A DNA stretch of 64,000 nucleotides, taken from positions 62,001 through 126,000 of the forward strand of contig NZ_NFKT01000004.1 in assembly GCF_002160525.1 (NCBI RefSeq), in the 5' to 3' direction. The stretch comes from Lachnoclostridium sp. An169. Its GTDB lineage: Bacteria > Bacillota > Clostridia > Lachnospirales > Lachnospiraceae. The notes below the pieces were generated by a model that saw nothing but the letters and a program-made list of their open reading frames with translations, was not told where the DNA came from and searched no databases. The position numbers and the translations under genes were made by a program. Below are positions 44,488 to 54,240 of this stretch, in pieces (the first letter of the stretch is position 1; each line of letters opens with the position of its first letter).

Positions 44488-45054
44488 ATGCGTGTCGGTA
44501 TGGGATATGACGTTCACAAACTGACAGATAACCGGAAACTGATCCTGGGAGGCGTGGAGATTCCTTATGAGAAGGGGCTTCTGGGACATTCGGATGCAGA
44601 TGTGCTGCTGCACGCCATCATGGACGCACTCCTTGGCGCAGCGGCGCTGGGAGATATCGGAAAGCATTTTCCGGATACGGATCCGGCATATAAGGGGATT
44701 TCCAGTATCAGGCTTCTGGAGCATGTGGGAGCACTTCTGGATGAGAAGGGATATATCGTTGAAAATATCGATGCCACCATTATCGCCCAGCGTCCGAAGA
44801 TGCGCCCCTATATAGACCGGATGCGGGAGAATATTGCGGAGACGCTTCACATCGGGACAGATCAGGTGAATGTAAAGGCGACTACAGAGGAGGGACTTGG
44901 ATTTACCGGATCCGGGGAAGGGATCTCCTCCCAGGCGGTGTGCCTGCTTGAGAAGTTCACCAACTATGCAAGTGTGGATGTGACAGATTCCGGCACAATG
45001 CCGGGCTGCGGCGGGTGCTGTGCCTCCATGGCGTCCGGGGAGGAAGAGTCATGA
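44488..45054 (+). CDS. ispF: 2-C-methyl-D-erythritol 2,4-cyclodiphosphate synthase
   Basis: 188 residues; the usual length is about 157. The core has the zinc ligands of GYDVH (Asp8, His10) and HSDADV, plus [12 protein letters not shown] and [15 protein letters not shown]. It makes the cyclic diphosphate of the non-mevalonate isoprenoid pathway. After LLEKFT come about 30 extra residues ending [20 protein letters not shown], with three cysteines in five positions, not part of the catalytic fold. The ATG at 44488 was chosen for ribosome-site spacing. The stop overlaps the next start (ATGA). Confidence 0.93.
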   Translation: MRVGMGYDVHKLTDNRKLILGGVEIPYEKGLLGHSDADVLLHAIMDALLGAAALGDIGKHFPDTDPAYKGISSIRLLEHVGALLDEKGYIVENIDATIIAQRPKMRPYIDRMRENIAETLHIGTDQVNVKATTEEGLGFTGSGEGISSQAVCLLEKFTNYASVDVTDSGTMPGCGGCCASMASGEEES

Positions 45055-46208
45055 AGCTGCGCCTGCTGAATACAGAGGAACATGGGAAGACAAGAGAACT
45101 GTGGGAAAAGGTTTTCCCGGAAGATACGAAAGCATTCCTGGACTACTACTATTTTATCAAGACACGCAGCAACCAGATCTATGTGATCGAGGAAGATGAG
45201 AAGATTGTCTCCATGCTGCAGCTCAATCCCTACCAGATCCGGATTGAGGGGCAGACGTTTCCGGGCAATTATATTATAGCGGTTGCGACAGAGAAGGAAT
45301 ACCGCAGCAGAGGATATATGCGGGCGCTTCTCATCCGGTCGCTGAATGACATGTTCGGACAGAAGATTCCCTTCACTTTTCTCATGCCTGCGGCGGAGGC
45401 GATTTATACGCCCTATGATTTCCGGTTCATCTACGATCAGGTGAAGGGAAACCTGCAAAGAGAGGGTGGGGGTGCTGCCGCACCCTGCGATGCGTCTTAC
45501 CAGACGGCAGATGCGGGGCTGTGGGATGCAGAGGCGATGGCACAGTTTTTCCACGATGGCTTTGAGGACAGATGGCAGGTGTATGCGGTGCGGGATGCCG
45601 GGTATTACCAGACCATGATTATGGAGCAGCAAAGTGAGAGAGGCGGCGTGCGTCTGCTGAAGAAGGATGGCAGGATCGTTGGCATGGCCGCATATGCCAG
45701 GGAAGAGGCGACAGAGATCCGGGAACCCCTCTGCCTGGACGGCTGCGGGGAGGCGATGCGGTCGGCTCTCAAAGACCTTGCGCAGGACGGTCAGGAGTCC
45801 ATTCCTGTCTACGGGGACAGCCTCTGTGATTCCGAATCTGCCGGCAGGAGGGAGACAAAGCCGGTCATTATGGCAAGGATTGTCTGTCTGCGCACATTTC
45901 TGGAAGCGCTTAAAGTGCCGGAGGGTACGGAAATGAGCTGTTCGTTTGCGGTAATTGATCCGGTTATTCCACGGAACAGCCGGGGGTGGAAGCTGGAGAG
46001 CGGCAAAGAGGAAGAAGCGGTCCATGTGCGTGAGACCGAGGATTCCGAGGGGGTTCTCCCGGTCGCTGAACTGACAGAGCTGCTGTTCGGAAGAGTCCGC
46101 CCCGGAGAATTAAAAGGAAGGGAAGGCGTGATCCTTTCCGGGAGACTGGAGGCGGAGCTGGGAAAGATCCGGAAGCTGACAAAGGTATTTTTAAACGAAG
46201 TTGTGTGA
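45051..46208 (+). CDS. GNAT-family N-acetyltransferase (Eis-like layout)
   Basis: 385 residues. The acetyl-CoA-binding motif [18 protein letters not shown] is at about 80-97, followed by a second GNAT-like part and a C-terminal region of the size seen in Eis-type enzymes with a sterol-carrier-like domain. The acceptor is unknown. It overlaps ispF by 4 bp, so the two are translationally coupled. GAGGAAGAG lies before the ATG. Confidence 0.8.
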   Translation: MKLRLLNTEEHGKTRELWEKVFPEDTKAFLDYYYFIKTRSNQIYVIEEDEKIVSMLQLNPYQIRIEGQTFPGNYIIAVATEKEYRSRGYMRALLIRSLNDMFGQKIPFTFLMPAAEAIYTPYDFRFIYDQVKGNLQREGGGAAAPCDASYQTADAGLWDAEAMAQFFHDGFEDRWQVYAVRDAGYYQTMIMEQQSERGGVRLLKKDGRIVGMAAYAREEATEIREPLCLDGCGEAMRSALKDLAQDGQESIPVYGDSLCDSESAGRRETKPVIMARIVCLRTFLEALKVPEGTEMSCSFAVIDPVIPRNSRGWKLESGKEEEAVHVRETEDSEGVLPVAELTELLFGRVRPGELKGREGVILSGRLEAELGKIRKLTKVFLNEVV

Positions 46209-46241
46209 TGTAAAGAAACAGCTGTGAGGAGGAAAAGGTTT

Positions 46242-46865
46242 ATGAAAGGTACTGTCAGAAAAACTGCGGCAGTTATTTTCACTGCTTTTATGACGCTTGC
46301 CATGCTGTGTGGCTGCGCCCGGGATTTTGATGCGGAGGGATATGTGAAAGCCTGTCTGGACGCTCTCTACATGAGGGAGTACGATGCCTATGCGGACATG
46401 GTCGGCATCAGTGCGGACGAGGCAAAATCGGATCTGGAAGGGGATTTTCAGTCCACGGTCGATGAGGCTTTCCTCGGGGATACCGTGACTTCCGAGGAAG
46501 ACAAACAGGCATATTCCGACGCTATTGTCAATGTATATAAACTGGCAAAATACGAGGTGACCGGAAGCGTGGAGAAGGACGGCAACTATGTGGTAACTGT
46601 GGAAGTACAGCCCTGCATGATCTTCGCCAATCTGGAAGAAGAGATGACTGCCAGGGCAGAGCAGGCGGTTGCCGACGGGACATACGACGAGACAAAATAC
46701 ATTGCCTCTCTGAACGGGTATCTCAATGACGCCGTCTCATCCTGCGAATATGGAGACACCCAGGAGGTTCAGGTCAATGTCACACGGGATGAGGACAATG
46801 TTTACACCATCTCCGAGGCGGATCTGACCTATATCGAGGGCGCCCTTTTCCCGGGAGCTGTCTGA
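46242..46865 (+). CDS. lipoprotein of unknown function
   Basis: 207 residues. A signal peptide with basic N-terminus and hydrophobic core ends at the lipobox LCGC, so Cys24 or the cysteine just before it would be lipidated and the protein anchored outside the membrane. The mature part is acidic, predicted alpha/beta, and resembles DUF5105-type clostridial lipoproteins only in general features. GGAGG precedes the ATG. It is the last gene before the T-box promoter. Confidence 0.82.
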   Translation: MKGTVRKTAAVIFTAFMTLAMLCGCARDFDAEGYVKACLDALYMREYDAYADMVGISADEAKSDLEGDFQSTVDEAFLGDTVTSEEDKQAYSDAIVNVYKLAKYEVTGSVEKDGNYVVTVEVQPCMIFANLEEEMTARAEQAVADGTYDETKYIASLNGYLNDAVSSCEYGDTQEVQVNVTRDEDNVYTISEADLTYIEGALFPGAV

Positions 46866-46949
46866 GCTTTCCGCCTCCGGGGCCGGGAAGTTCTCCGGTC
46901 AGTGGGACGTTATGGGAAAAGTCAGTGAGACAGCGGGGAAAAGTCTTTG

Positions 46950-46978
46950 TTGACAAAACGGCCAAACTTGAATAATAT
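46950..46978 (+). promoter_or_regulatory. promoter of the cysE-cysS operon
   Basis: TTGACA (46950-46955), 17 bp, TAATAT (46973-46978). Transcription from about 46985 would produce the T-box leader. Confidence 0.88.
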
Positions 46979-46984
46979 AAGTAT

Positions 46985-47265
46985 ATGTCTGAATCAGAGA
47001 AAAGGCAGTGAGCGGAAAGAGTAACTGATACGACGCACACAGAGAGGGAACGTCACCGGCTGAAAACGTTCCTGTGAACAGAGGATCAGTGAAGTGCATC
47101 CGGGAGCCGACGCTGTGAAAGGAAGAGTAGCGGCGTACGTCTGGCATACGTTACATGCATGTAAGGGAAAGAACAGCGTCTCTTTTGCGGAAAGAGAAGA
47201 GATTCTTTTATTAGAGTGGAACCGCGGAAAACTTCGTCTCTAACAGGAGGCGGAGTTTTCTTCTT
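46985..47265 (+). ncRNA. cysteine T-box leader
   Basis: A T-box riboswitch that senses uncharged tRNA-Cys. Stem I shows the AGAGTA loop-E-like bulge, an apical GGGAACG/CGTTCC arm, and a specifier context GAAG-TGC-A with the Cys codon TGC at 47095-47097. The T-box itself is AGAGTGGAACCGCG (47213-47226); its TGGA pairs with the UCCA end expected for tRNA-Cys (discriminator U). A terminator follows: GAAAACTTCGTCTC (47227-47240) with GAGGCGGAGTTTTC (47247-47260), then TTCTT. It controls serine acetyltransferase and CysRS downstream. Confidence 0.93.
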
Positions 47266-47323
47266 ATGTGCGGCATACACCCGTAATATTATTTTCCGCG
47301 ACAGATGTACAGAAGGAGGAAAA

Positions 47324-48019
47324 ATGGGCATTATATCTTATATTAAAGAAGAGATGCAGGTGATCCGTGAGCGGGATCCGGCAATCAAGTCGAATATGGA
47401 AGTATTTCTCTACCCGAGTTTTAAGGTGATACTCCGCTACCGCGTGGCGCATAAGCTGTATCTGAAAGGGCATTACTTCCTTGCACGGTGGATTTCCCAG
47501 AGGGGAGTCCGCAAAACGGGAATCGAGATCCATCCCGGAGCCACTATCGGCAAGGGACTCTTCATTGACCATGGAAGCGGCGTGATCATCGGAGAGACCG
47601 CCATCATCGGAGACAATGTGACTCTCTATCAGGGCGTGACTCTGGGAGGAACCGGGAAAGAGAAAGGGAAACGTCATCCCACCCTGGAGGACAATGTGAT
47701 GGTGAGCGCCGGCGCCAAGATTCTCGGCTCTTTTACAATCGGGGAGAACTCGAAGATCGGCGCGGGTTCGGTAGTCCTTGAGGAAGTGCCGCCCAACTGT
47801 ACTGTGGTGGGCGTGCCGGGGCGTATCGTGCGCATGAACAATAAGAAGATTCCAAGACTGGACATGGACCAGGTGCATCTGCCGGATCCAGTGCTCAACG
47901 ATATCCGGGAGCTTCAGCAGGAGAATATCCGGCTCCATGAGGAGCTGCGCGGCCTGCTTGAAAAGGTGGAATGCCTGCAGAAGAATGAAAAAGGAGGAGA
48001 AAACAGTGAAAATTTATAA
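47324..48019 (+). CDS. cysE: serine O-acetyltransferase
   Basis: 231 residues, the short bacterial form. An N-terminal helical part (about 1-60) is followed by the left-handed beta-helix of hexapeptide repeats ([35 protein letters not shown]) with the active HGSGVVIGE-like loop and [12 protein letters not shown]. The C-terminus carries a predicted coiled coil (about 200-225) in place of the usual CysK-binding tail. It makes O-acetylserine for CysK. GGAGG precedes the ATG at 47324. Controlled by the T-box; overlaps cysS by 14 bp. Confidence 0.95.
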   Translation: MGIISYIKEEMQVIRERDPAIKSNMEVFLYPSFKVILRYRVAHKLYLKGHYFLARWISQRGVRKTGIEIHPGATIGKGLFIDHGSGVIIGETAIIGDNVTLYQGVTLGGTGKEKGKRHPTLEDNVMVSAGAKILGSFTIGENSKIGAGSVVLEEVPPNCTVVGVPGRIVRMNNKKIPRLDMDQVHLPDPVLNDIRELQQENIRLHEELRGLLEKVECLQKNEKGGENSENL

Positions 48020-49412
48020 TACAATGTCAAAGAAAAAAGAAGAATTCGTCCCGCTTGAGGAGGGAAAGGTCAAGATGTATGTGTGCGGGCCTACCGTATA
48101 CAACCTGATTCATATCGGTAATGCGCGTCCGATGATCGTTTTCGACACGGTCAGAAGATATTTCGAGTACAAGGGCTACGATGTGAATTTCGTATCCAAT
48201 TTTACGGATGTGGACGACAAGATCATCAAAAAGGCCAACGAGGAGGGCGTGTCCGCCGACGAGATTTCCAAGCGGTATATCGCGGAGTGCAAAAAGGATA
48301 TGGAGGGCATGAACATTGAGCCGGCTACAAAGAATCCCCTTGCTACGGAGGAGATCGGAGGCATGATCGAGATGATCAAAACGCTGATCGACAAGGGATA
48401 TGCCTATGAGAAGAACGGAACGGTCTATTACCGCACGAGGAAATTCAAAGACTACGGGAAGCTCTCGCACAAGAATCTGGACGATCTGCAGTCCGGGGGA
48501 AGGACGCTTCTTGTGACCGGTGAGGACGAGAAGGAAGATCCTCTTGACTTTGTGCTCTGGAAGCCGAAGAAGGAGGGGGAACCTGCGTGGCAGTCACCCT
48601 GGAGCGAAGGACGCCCGGGATGGCATATCGAGTGTTCGGAGATGTCCAAGAAATATCTGGGTGAGCAGATTGACATCCATGCGGGAGGAGAAGATCTGAT
48701 CTTCCCCCACCACGAGAATGAGATCGCGCAGAGCGAGGCTGCAAACGGCAAGGAGTTTGCAAAATACTGGATGCACAACGGTTTCCTCAACATTGACAAC
48801 CGGAAGATGTCCAAATCCCTCGGAAACTTCTTCACTGTAAGGGAGATCAGCGAGAAGTACGATCTCCAGGTGCTCCGTTTCTTTATGCTCAGCGCCCACT
48901 ACAGAAGCCCGCTGAATTTCAGCGCTGAGCTGATGGAAGCGGCAAAGAGCGGTCTTGAGAGAATTGTGACGGCTGCGGAAAATCTGAAATTCCTTCTGGG
49001 AAATGCCGGGACAGACAGCCTGACTGAGGAAGAGAAGGAAAATCTGGAGAAAGCGGCTGCATTTACAGGCAGCTTCGAGAAGGCGATGGAGGACGACTTC
49101 AATACAGCAGACGCCATCGCTGCGGTATTCGACCTGGTGAAGTTCATCAATACAACAGCAGGATCCGACAGTTCAAAGGGGTATCTGAATGCCCTCTATG
49201 CGCAGATGAAAAAGCTGACAGACGTGCTTGGAATCATCATCGAGCGGAAGGAAGAGATCCTGGACGCGGATATTGAGGCTCTGATCGAGGAGAGACAGGC
49301 GGCGAGAAAGGCGAAAGACTTCGCAACTGCGGACCGGATTCGTGACGAGCTGCTGGAAAAGGGGATTATCCTGGAAGATACACGGGAAGGAGTAAAATGG
49401 AAAAGAGCGTAG
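48006..49412 (+). CDS. cysS: cysteinyl-tRNA synthetase
   Basis: 468 residues, class I. The zinc and signature residues [16 protein letters not shown] are near residue 25, and KMSKSLGNF near 265. Zinc ligands further on are in the HIECSEMS and HHENE regions. The start is a GTG at 48006 after AAGGAGG, inside the end of cysE; longer frames lack a ribosome site. T-box control by tRNA-Cys charging fits this gene directly. It overlaps mrnC by 16 bp. Confidence 0.97.
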   Translation: MKIYNTMSKKKEEFVPLEEGKVKMYVCGPTVYNLIHIGNARPMIVFDTVRRYFEYKGYDVNFVSNFTDVDDKIIKKANEEGVSADEISKRYIAECKKDMEGMNIEPATKNPLATEEIGGMIEMIKTLIDKGYAYEKNGTVYYRTRKFKDYGKLSHKNLDDLQSGGRTLLVTGEDEKEDPLDFVLWKPKKEGEPAWQSPWSEGRPGWHIECSEMSKKYLGEQIDIHAGGEDLIFPHHENEIAQSEAANGKEFAKYWMHNGFLNIDNRKMSKSLGNFFTVREISEKYDLQVLRFFMLSAHYRSPLNFSAELMEAAKSGLERIVTAAENLKFLLGNAGTDSLTEEEKENLEKAAAFTGSFEKAMEDDFNTADAIAAVFDLVKFINTTAGSDSSKGYLNALYAQMKKLTDVLGIIIERKEEILDADIEALIEERQAARKAKDFATADRIRDELLEKGIILEDTREGVKWKRA

Positions 49413-49867
49413 AATTTGGCCTGGAACATTATATAGAGAATATGCCCGGTATGGGGAAGACGGATGTAAAGACCTATTCCCCTCTGGCGCTTGCCTTTAT
49501 CGGGGACTGCGTGTTTGACCTGATTATCAAGTCTCTGGTGATAAGCCGCGGAAACCGTCAGGTACACAGGCTCCATGAGGAGACAAGCCATTACGTGCAG
49601 GCGTCTTCCCAGTCCTTTATGATGCGCGCCATTCAGGAACATCTGACGGAGGAGGAACATGTGATTTACCGCAGGGGGAGAAACACGAGAAGTGTGACTC
49701 CCGCGAAAAACCAGTCGATTACAGACTACCGGCGCGCCACAGGGTTCGAGGCGCTGATCGGCTATCTGTATCTTCGCCGGGAGTATGCCCGGCTGACGGA
49801 GCTGGTCTCCATCGGTCTGAAAAGCATGGAGGACGCGGAGAAGGAACCGGGAAAACAAGAAAAATAA
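49397..49867 (+). CDS. mrnC: mini-ribonuclease III
   Basis: 156 residues, a RNase III catalytic domain without the dsRNA-binding domain. Conserved: [15 protein letters not shown] (catalytic Asp), VQASSQS, and [32 protein letters not shown] (second acidic site). It matures 23S rRNA in Firmicutes. The cysS-mrnC-rlmB order is conserved in Bacilli and Clostridia. Confidence 0.95.
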   Translation: MEKSVEFGLEHYIENMPGMGKTDVKTYSPLALAFIGDCVFDLIIKSLVISRGNRQVHRLHEETSHYVQASSQSFMMRAIQEHLTEEEHVIYRRGRNTRSVTPAKNQSITDYRRATGFEALIGYLYLRREYARLTELVSIGLKSMEDAEKEPGKQEK

Positions 49868-49889
49868 GTGATACGGCAGGGAGTGGAAA

Positions 49890-50690
49890 ATGGATCAGTA
49901 TACAAAAGGAAACAGCGAAAGCAGAAGAGAGGAGGAGAACGGCCGGATGGAACACACCCTCACGATTGAGGGCAGGAACGCCGTTCTCGAAGCGTTTCGT
50001 TCCGGGCGCACCATCGACAAGCTTTTTGTGCTTGACGGCTGTCAGGACGGCCCGGTGCGGACGATTGTAAGAGAGGCGAAGAAGCATGGCACCATTCTCA
50101 ATTTCGTGGGCCGGGAACGTCTGGACCACCTTTCAGAGACGGGAAAGCACCAGGGGGTGATTGCATTTGCGGCCGCCTATGACTATGCGGATGTGGAGGA
50201 CATGCTCCGGCTGGCCGAAGAGCGGGGGGAAGATCCTTTCCTGATTCTGCTGGATAATATCGAGGATCCCCATAACCTGGGAGCCATCATCCGGACGGCA
50301 AACATAGCAGGAGCCCACGGCGTCATCATCCCGAAGCGCCGGGCGGCGGGACTTACGGCGACTGTGGCAAAGACTTCTGCCGGAGCGCTCAATTATACCC
50401 CGGTGGCCAAGGTGACAAATCTGGTAAAGACTATGGAGGACCTGAAGAAGAGAGGCATCTGGTTTGTCTGTGCGGACATGGACGGGACATCCATGTATGA
50501 CCTGAATCTGACCGGCCCGATCGGTCTGGTGATCGGAAGCGAAGGAGAGGGCGTGGGAAGGCTTGTGAAAGAAAACTGCGATTTTATCGCAGGAATCCCC
50601 ATGAAGGGCGAAATCACATCCCTGAACGCATCGGTGGCAGCAGGTGTCCTGGCATATGAGATCGTCAGACAGCGGCTCGGGAGGAAATAA
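49890..50690 (+). CDS. rlmB: 23S rRNA 2'-O-ribose methyltransferase (SpoU/RlmB type)
   Basis: 266 residues. An N-terminal substrate-binding domain (IEGRNAVLEAFRSGRTIDKLFVLDG) is joined to the SPOUT knot domain with LLDNIEDPHNLGAIIRTA (motif 1), GSEGEGVGRL (motif 2) and IPMKGEITSLNASVAAG (motif 3). It methylates a ribose in 23S rRNA. The ATG at 49890 has GGGAG; an alternative at 49947 gives the usual 247 residues and is nearly as likely. Confidence 0.93.
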   Translation: MDQYTKGNSESRREEENGRMEHTLTIEGRNAVLEAFRSGRTIDKLFVLDGCQDGPVRTIVREAKKHGTILNFVGRERLDHLSETGKHQGVIAFAAAYDYADVEDMLRLAEERGEDPFLILLDNIEDPHNLGAIIRTANIAGAHGVIIPKRRAAGLTATVAKTSAGALNYTPVAKVTNLVKTMEDLKKRGIWFVCADMDGTSMYDLNLTGPIGLVIGSEGEGVGRLVKENCDFIAGIPMKGEITSLNASVAAGVLAYEIVRQRLGRK

Positions 50691-50724
50691 ACGCCGGATG
50701 GAAGGCGATAGCAGGGAGAACCAG

Positions 50725-51348
50725 ATGGGAAAATATGAAAGACTGACAGATGAGCAACTGATCCGGAAACTGCGGGAAGGGGACCGGAATGTGATGGACT
50801 ATATTATGGTGAAATACAAGTCCATGGTGAAGAGGAAGGCGCGTGCCATGTACCTGATCGGGGGCGATAACGACGACCTGATCCAGGAGGGCATGATCGG
50901 GCTGATCAAAGCGGTGAGGGATTACGATCTTTCCCAGGGGACCTCTTTTTCCAGCTTTGCGGAACTGTGCGTCTCCAGGCAGATGTATTCGGCCATCGAG
51001 ATGTCAAAAAGGAAGAAGCATCTCCCGCTGAATTCCTACGTTTCTCTCTATGAGGAGAGCGATACCTCCGCGGACGACGGCAGGAAGACCCCGCTGATCG
51101 ATACGATCGAACCGCCCCAGGAGAATGACCCGGAGAAACTGTATTTCAGCAGAGAGTATACGGAAGCGTTTGTGGAACAGCTCAAGGACAGCTTAAGCCC
51201 TCTTGAAAATCATGTGCTTTATCTGCACCTGATGGGCACGGATTACCGGACCATTGCGGAGCTTCTGGGAAAGAGCCCGAAGTCCATAGACAACGCGCTT
51301 CAGAGGATAAGGGGCAAGGCGGAGAAGATGCTGCAAAGCCCGGATTAA
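50725..51348 (+). CDS. sigH: RNA polymerase sigma factor SigH
   Basis: 207 residues. Sigma region 2 (NVMDYIMVKYKSMVKRKAR ... DLIQEGMIGLIKAVRDYD) and region 4 HTH (SPLENHVLYLHLMGTDYRTIAELLGKSPKSIDNALQRIRGKAEKML) are arranged as in SigH, which controls the onset of sporulation and competence. The ATG at 50725 after GGGAG gives the family N-terminus. Its conserved location after rlmB supports SigH. Because it is inside the cysteine T-box transcription unit, part of its expression may follow cysteine supply. Confidence 0.92.
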   Translation: MGKYERLTDEQLIRKLREGDRNVMDYIMVKYKSMVKRKARAMYLIGGDNDDLIQEGMIGLIKAVRDYDLSQGTSFSSFAELCVSRQMYSAIEMSKRKKHLPLNSYVSLYEESDTSADDGRKTPLIDTIEPPQENDPEKLYFSREYTEAFVEQLKDSLSPLENHVLYLHLMGTDYRTIAELLGKSPKSIDNALQRIRGKAEKMLQSPD

Positions 51349-51370
51349 TACAGACCAGGAGAAATGAAAT

Positions 51371-52243
51371 ATGACACGGAAATCAACAGGAAAATTCAAC
51401 TATTTGCTGGCTTTGCTGGTATTCGGTCTTACCATGCTTTTGATGTATCTGGCTGCCGGCGTGCTTACTTTCGGAATATCACTTGCGGCTGTCCTGCTGC
51501 AGGGAATGAACGGAGCCGGGAGGGTATACAGCTATCTGATGGATAACATGAATCTGTACAGCGTGCTGGTATATCTGATCGTGCTGTCTGTATTCGGCCT
51601 GTGGTATTACTTTGCCTTTGTTCAGAAGACAGGAATGAAGAGCTATGCCCGCGGCAGTGTGGCGCAGTTCAGTCCCCTGTCCTTTGTGTGGATGCTTCTT
51701 CTTGCGTTTGCGGCACAGCATGCCACATCGCTTATCATGATGCTGGTTGCGGCGCTCGCTCCAAATGCCATGAATGAATATACGCAGATGATCGAGGTGA
51801 GCGGAATGAACAATTATTCTCTGCTCTGGTTCGTGGGAACCCTGATCCTTCCGCCGGTTACGGAAGAGATCATCTTCCGGGGGCTGATCCTCGGATATCT
51901 GAGGCGGGCAGGAGCGGGATTCATCCTGGCGAATCTGATCCAGGCAGTCTGCTTCGGCATCTATCACCAGAATCTGGTTCAGGGGATCTATGCGGTTGTT
52001 ATGGGGTTCCTTCTGGGATATCTGGCAGACCGTTACGAAAGTCTTCTCGCTCCCATGTTCCTGCACTTCCTGTTCAATCTGTTCGGGACAGTGCTCGTGG
52101 AGCTTGAGAGCACGTTTATCCCTCAGTACGGACAGGTGATGCTGATCCTCCAGAGTATTCCGCTTCTGGTGGCATCACTGTTACTGATCCAGCTGCGTGT
52201 GGGAGAAAAAGGGAAAAAGGTTCAGGAGGAAAAAAGACCATGA
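51371..52243 (+). CDS. CPBP-family intramembrane glutamic protease
   Basis: 290 residues with about eight membrane helices. The CPBP/ABI motifs are present: [11 protein letters not shown] (catalytic Glu pair and Arg), the conserved [11 protein letters not shown] (His) and MFLHFLFN (His). Family members process membrane substrates or act in self-immunity; the substrate here is unknown. It starts 22 bp after sigH and overlaps dtd by 4 bp. Confidence 0.9.
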   Translation: MTRKSTGKFNYLLALLVFGLTMLLMYLAAGVLTFGISLAAVLLQGMNGAGRVYSYLMDNMNLYSVLVYLIVLSVFGLWYYFAFVQKTGMKSYARGSVAQFSPLSFVWMLLLAFAAQHATSLIMMLVAALAPNAMNEYTQMIEVSGMNNYSLLWFVGTLILPPVTEEIIFRGLILGYLRRAGAGFILANLIQAVCFGIYHQNLVQGIYAVVMGFLLGYLADRYESLLAPMFLHFLFNLFGTVLVELESTFIPQYGQVMLILQSIPLLVASLLLIQLRVGEKGKKVQEEKRP

Positions 52244-52686
52244 GATTTGTAATACAGAGAGTGACCGAAGCTGCGGTACAGATCGGCGGGGAGACAGCAG
52301 GAGAGATCGGGAAAGGGTATCTGGTGCTGATCGGGGTGTCGGATTCTGACACGGAGGCAGTGGCCGATAAAATGGTAAAAAAGATGATCGGGCTCCGCAT
52401 TTTTGAAGATGCGGAAGGTAAGACAAACCTTTCACTTGCCGATGTGGAGGGAGGCCTGCTTCTCGTATCCCAGTTTACCCTCTATGCAAACTGCAGGAAA
52501 GGCAACCGGCCAAGCTTTATTGAAGCGGGGAAGCCGGATAAGGCGAACGCTCTCTACGAATATATCATCCGTAAGTGCCGGGAGAGTGTTCCCGTGGTGC
52601 AGACCGGGAGATTCGGGGCGGATATGAAGGTGAGTCTGGTTAACGACGGACCGTTCACAGTTCTGCTTGATTCGGATACACTGTAA
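52240..52686 (+). CDS. dtd: D-aminoacyl-tRNA deacylase
   Basis: 148 residues, normal length. The active-site motifs SQFTLYA and [11 protein letters not shown] are present, with TGRFGADM before the latter. It removes D-amino acids from tRNA. It is the last gene of the T-box operon and is followed by a bidirectional terminator. Confidence 0.96.
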   Translation: MRFVIQRVTEAAVQIGGETAGEIGKGYLVLIGVSDSDTEAVADKMVKKMIGLRIFEDAEGKTNLSLADVEGGLLLVSQFTLYANCRKGNRPSFIEAGKPDKANALYEYIIRKCRESVPVVQTGRFGADMKVSLVNDGPFTVLLDSDTL

Positions 52687-52712
52687 AAGAGCAGAAATAC
52701 CGTAGAAAAACA

Positions 52713-52747
52713 AAAAACTTCTGAAATCTGCGATCTCAGAAGTTTTT
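52713..52747. terminator. bidirectional terminator between dtd and tRNA-Thr
   Basis: AAAAACTTCTGA and TCAGAAGTTTTT form a perfect 12-bp stem with A and T tracts on both sides. Confidence 0.92.
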
Positions 52748-52751
52748 AAAA

Positions 52752-52824
<73 letters not shown>

Positions 52825-52858
52825 TTATTTATCTGCGCATCATTTGTGCGCCTTGATT

Positions 52859-52888
52859 AATATACACTATTCATATAGGACTTGTCAA
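52859..52888 (-). promoter_or_regulatory. tRNA-Thr promoter
   Basis: On the minus strand TTGACA (52888-52883), 18 bp, TATATT (52864-52859), about 35 bp before the tRNA. Confidence 0.82.
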
Positions 52889-52993
52889 GAGATTTTTGCT
52901 TCAAATGCAGACATTTTCGACCCGGTATATACAAGTATGCTATACTGATAGGACTTGGTGGTATTTTCGAGGCGCGGGCAAGAGGAAAGGCCT

Positions 52994-53374
52994 ATGAAAA
53001 TCGGAAAAAAAGAATTAAGGACGATGCGCGACGACCTGGAGAAGCTGACGGAATTTATACGGGAGACAGAGAAGGGACACCTCCCATATTTTTACCGGTG
53101 CTTTGACACGATGAAGAACAATATTGAGATTTTTTTCTGTGTGGGAAATGATGAGGATGATATCGATGATTTCCTTCCGGTGCTCGAGCGGGACTGGGAG
53201 GCATCCCACATGATGCTGATCGGCGTGCAGGACTATGACCTGCGGGACAACAATCCGGATATTGATCCGCGGATGTGCGTGTACTTTGCGGCGCTGATCG
53301 CAAGTGTTGCAAAATATTTTGAAAATGACCCGTCGGCGGACTGGAGGCATGTGGAACATGCTGTTACAGGGTAG
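52994..53374 (+). CDS. small protein of unknown function
   Basis: 126 residues, soluble, acidic, with no domain I recognise. It begins MKIGKKELRTMRDDL and contains a conserved-looking centre (IEIFFCVGNDEDDIDDFLPVL). GAGGAAAGG precedes the ATG at 52994; the frame continues upstream to 52955 without a ribosome site. It lies 61 bp before the NUDIX gene and may be in its operon. Confidence 0.65.
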   Translation: MKIGKKELRTMRDDLEKLTEFIRETEKGHLPYFYRCFDTMKNNIEIFFCVGNDEDDIDDFLPVLERDWEASHMMLIGVQDYDLRDNNPDIDPRMCVYFAALIASVAKYFENDPSADWRHVEHAVTG

Positions 53375-53435
53375 CTGTACGGCGGCACAGGCTGAGCCGG
53401 GGCGGGAGATGACAGACAGAAGGAGTTAATGATTT

Positions 53436-54146
53436 ATGCCGGCATTTTTAGAAGATATTTCAAGGTTTTACGGGACAGGAGAAAAGAACAGGGAGGGACA
53501 GACTCTGGAAGAATTTCTGGAGGCGTACGATCCGTACAAATATAAGAATCCCAGCGCAACGACCGATACCGTGGTTTTCTCGTATAGGGACAGGGTGGAG
53601 AAAGACCTCAAAGGGTTAAAAGTACTTCTTGTAAAGCGGAGCAATCATCCGAGCATAGGCTTCTGGGCTCTTCCGGGAGGATTCGCCAATCTCCGGGAGA
53701 ATCTGGACGATACGGCCCGCAGGGAACTGGAGGAGGAAACCGGCGTGGAGGGGATTCCCGTGGAACAGTTTGCCTGCTATGGAGATTATGACAGAGACCC
53801 CCGTGCCCGGGTGATTACCACTGCCTATATGGCGCTGACGGATGAGAAGAACGTGAAAGTAAAGGCGGGAGATGATGCGGCAGATGCAGCCTGGTGTACC
53901 GTGACCTGTACGGAAGAAGCAGAAAAGGAGTCGCCGGAATGGGGTGTGAAGCAGTATGTTCTCCGGGTGGATAACGAAGACAGGCAGATTCACACCAGGG
54001 CTCTGGTTGAGAAAAAGGAGCGGAAAGGCCTGATCCGGGAGAGAAAGTACCGGGTAATCGATGGCGGTGTCATCGCTGTAGACCATGCCGCGATTATCGT
54101 TCAGGCTATGGAACTGCTGCGGCAGCGGGTGGAAGAAGTACAGTGA
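53436..54146 (+). CDS. NUDIX hydrolase (ADP-ribose/NrtR-like layout)
   Basis: 236 residues. The full Nudix box GGFANLRENLDDTARRELEEETGV lies at about 88-111, preceded by FWALPGG. The C-terminal 80 residues form an extra winged-helix-like part similar to NrtR-type or ADP-ribose pyrophosphatase-like proteins. The substrate (ADP-ribose, NADH or another nucleoside diphosphate derivative) is not fixed by the motif. Ended by a very strong terminator. Confidence 0.88.
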   Translation: MPAFLEDISRFYGTGEKNREGQTLEEFLEAYDPYKYKNPSATTDTVVFSYRDRVEKDLKGLKVLLVKRSNHPSIGFWALPGGFANLRENLDDTARRELEEETGVEGIPVEQFACYGDYDRDPRARVITTAYMALTDEKNVKVKAGDDAADAAWCTVTCTEEAEKESPEWGVKQYVLRVDNEDRQIHTRALVEKKERKGLIRERKYRVIDGGVIAVDHAAIIVQAMELLRQRVEEVQ

Positions 54147-54171
54147 CGGGCGCTCTTTAGCTGAACTGCAG

Positions 54172-54223
54172 AAAAAGCCCCGGGCGGAAAGTTCCTGTAA
54201 AACTTTCCGCCCGGGGCTTTTTC
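54172..54223. terminator. bidirectional terminator between NUDIX and the ECF operon
   Basis: AAAAAGCCCCGGGCGGAAAGTT pairs perfectly with the complement at about 54201-54222; a 22-bp stem with A and T ends serves both converging transcripts. Confidence 0.95.
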
Positions 54224-54240
54224 CGGCGCTTTTTTCGGAA

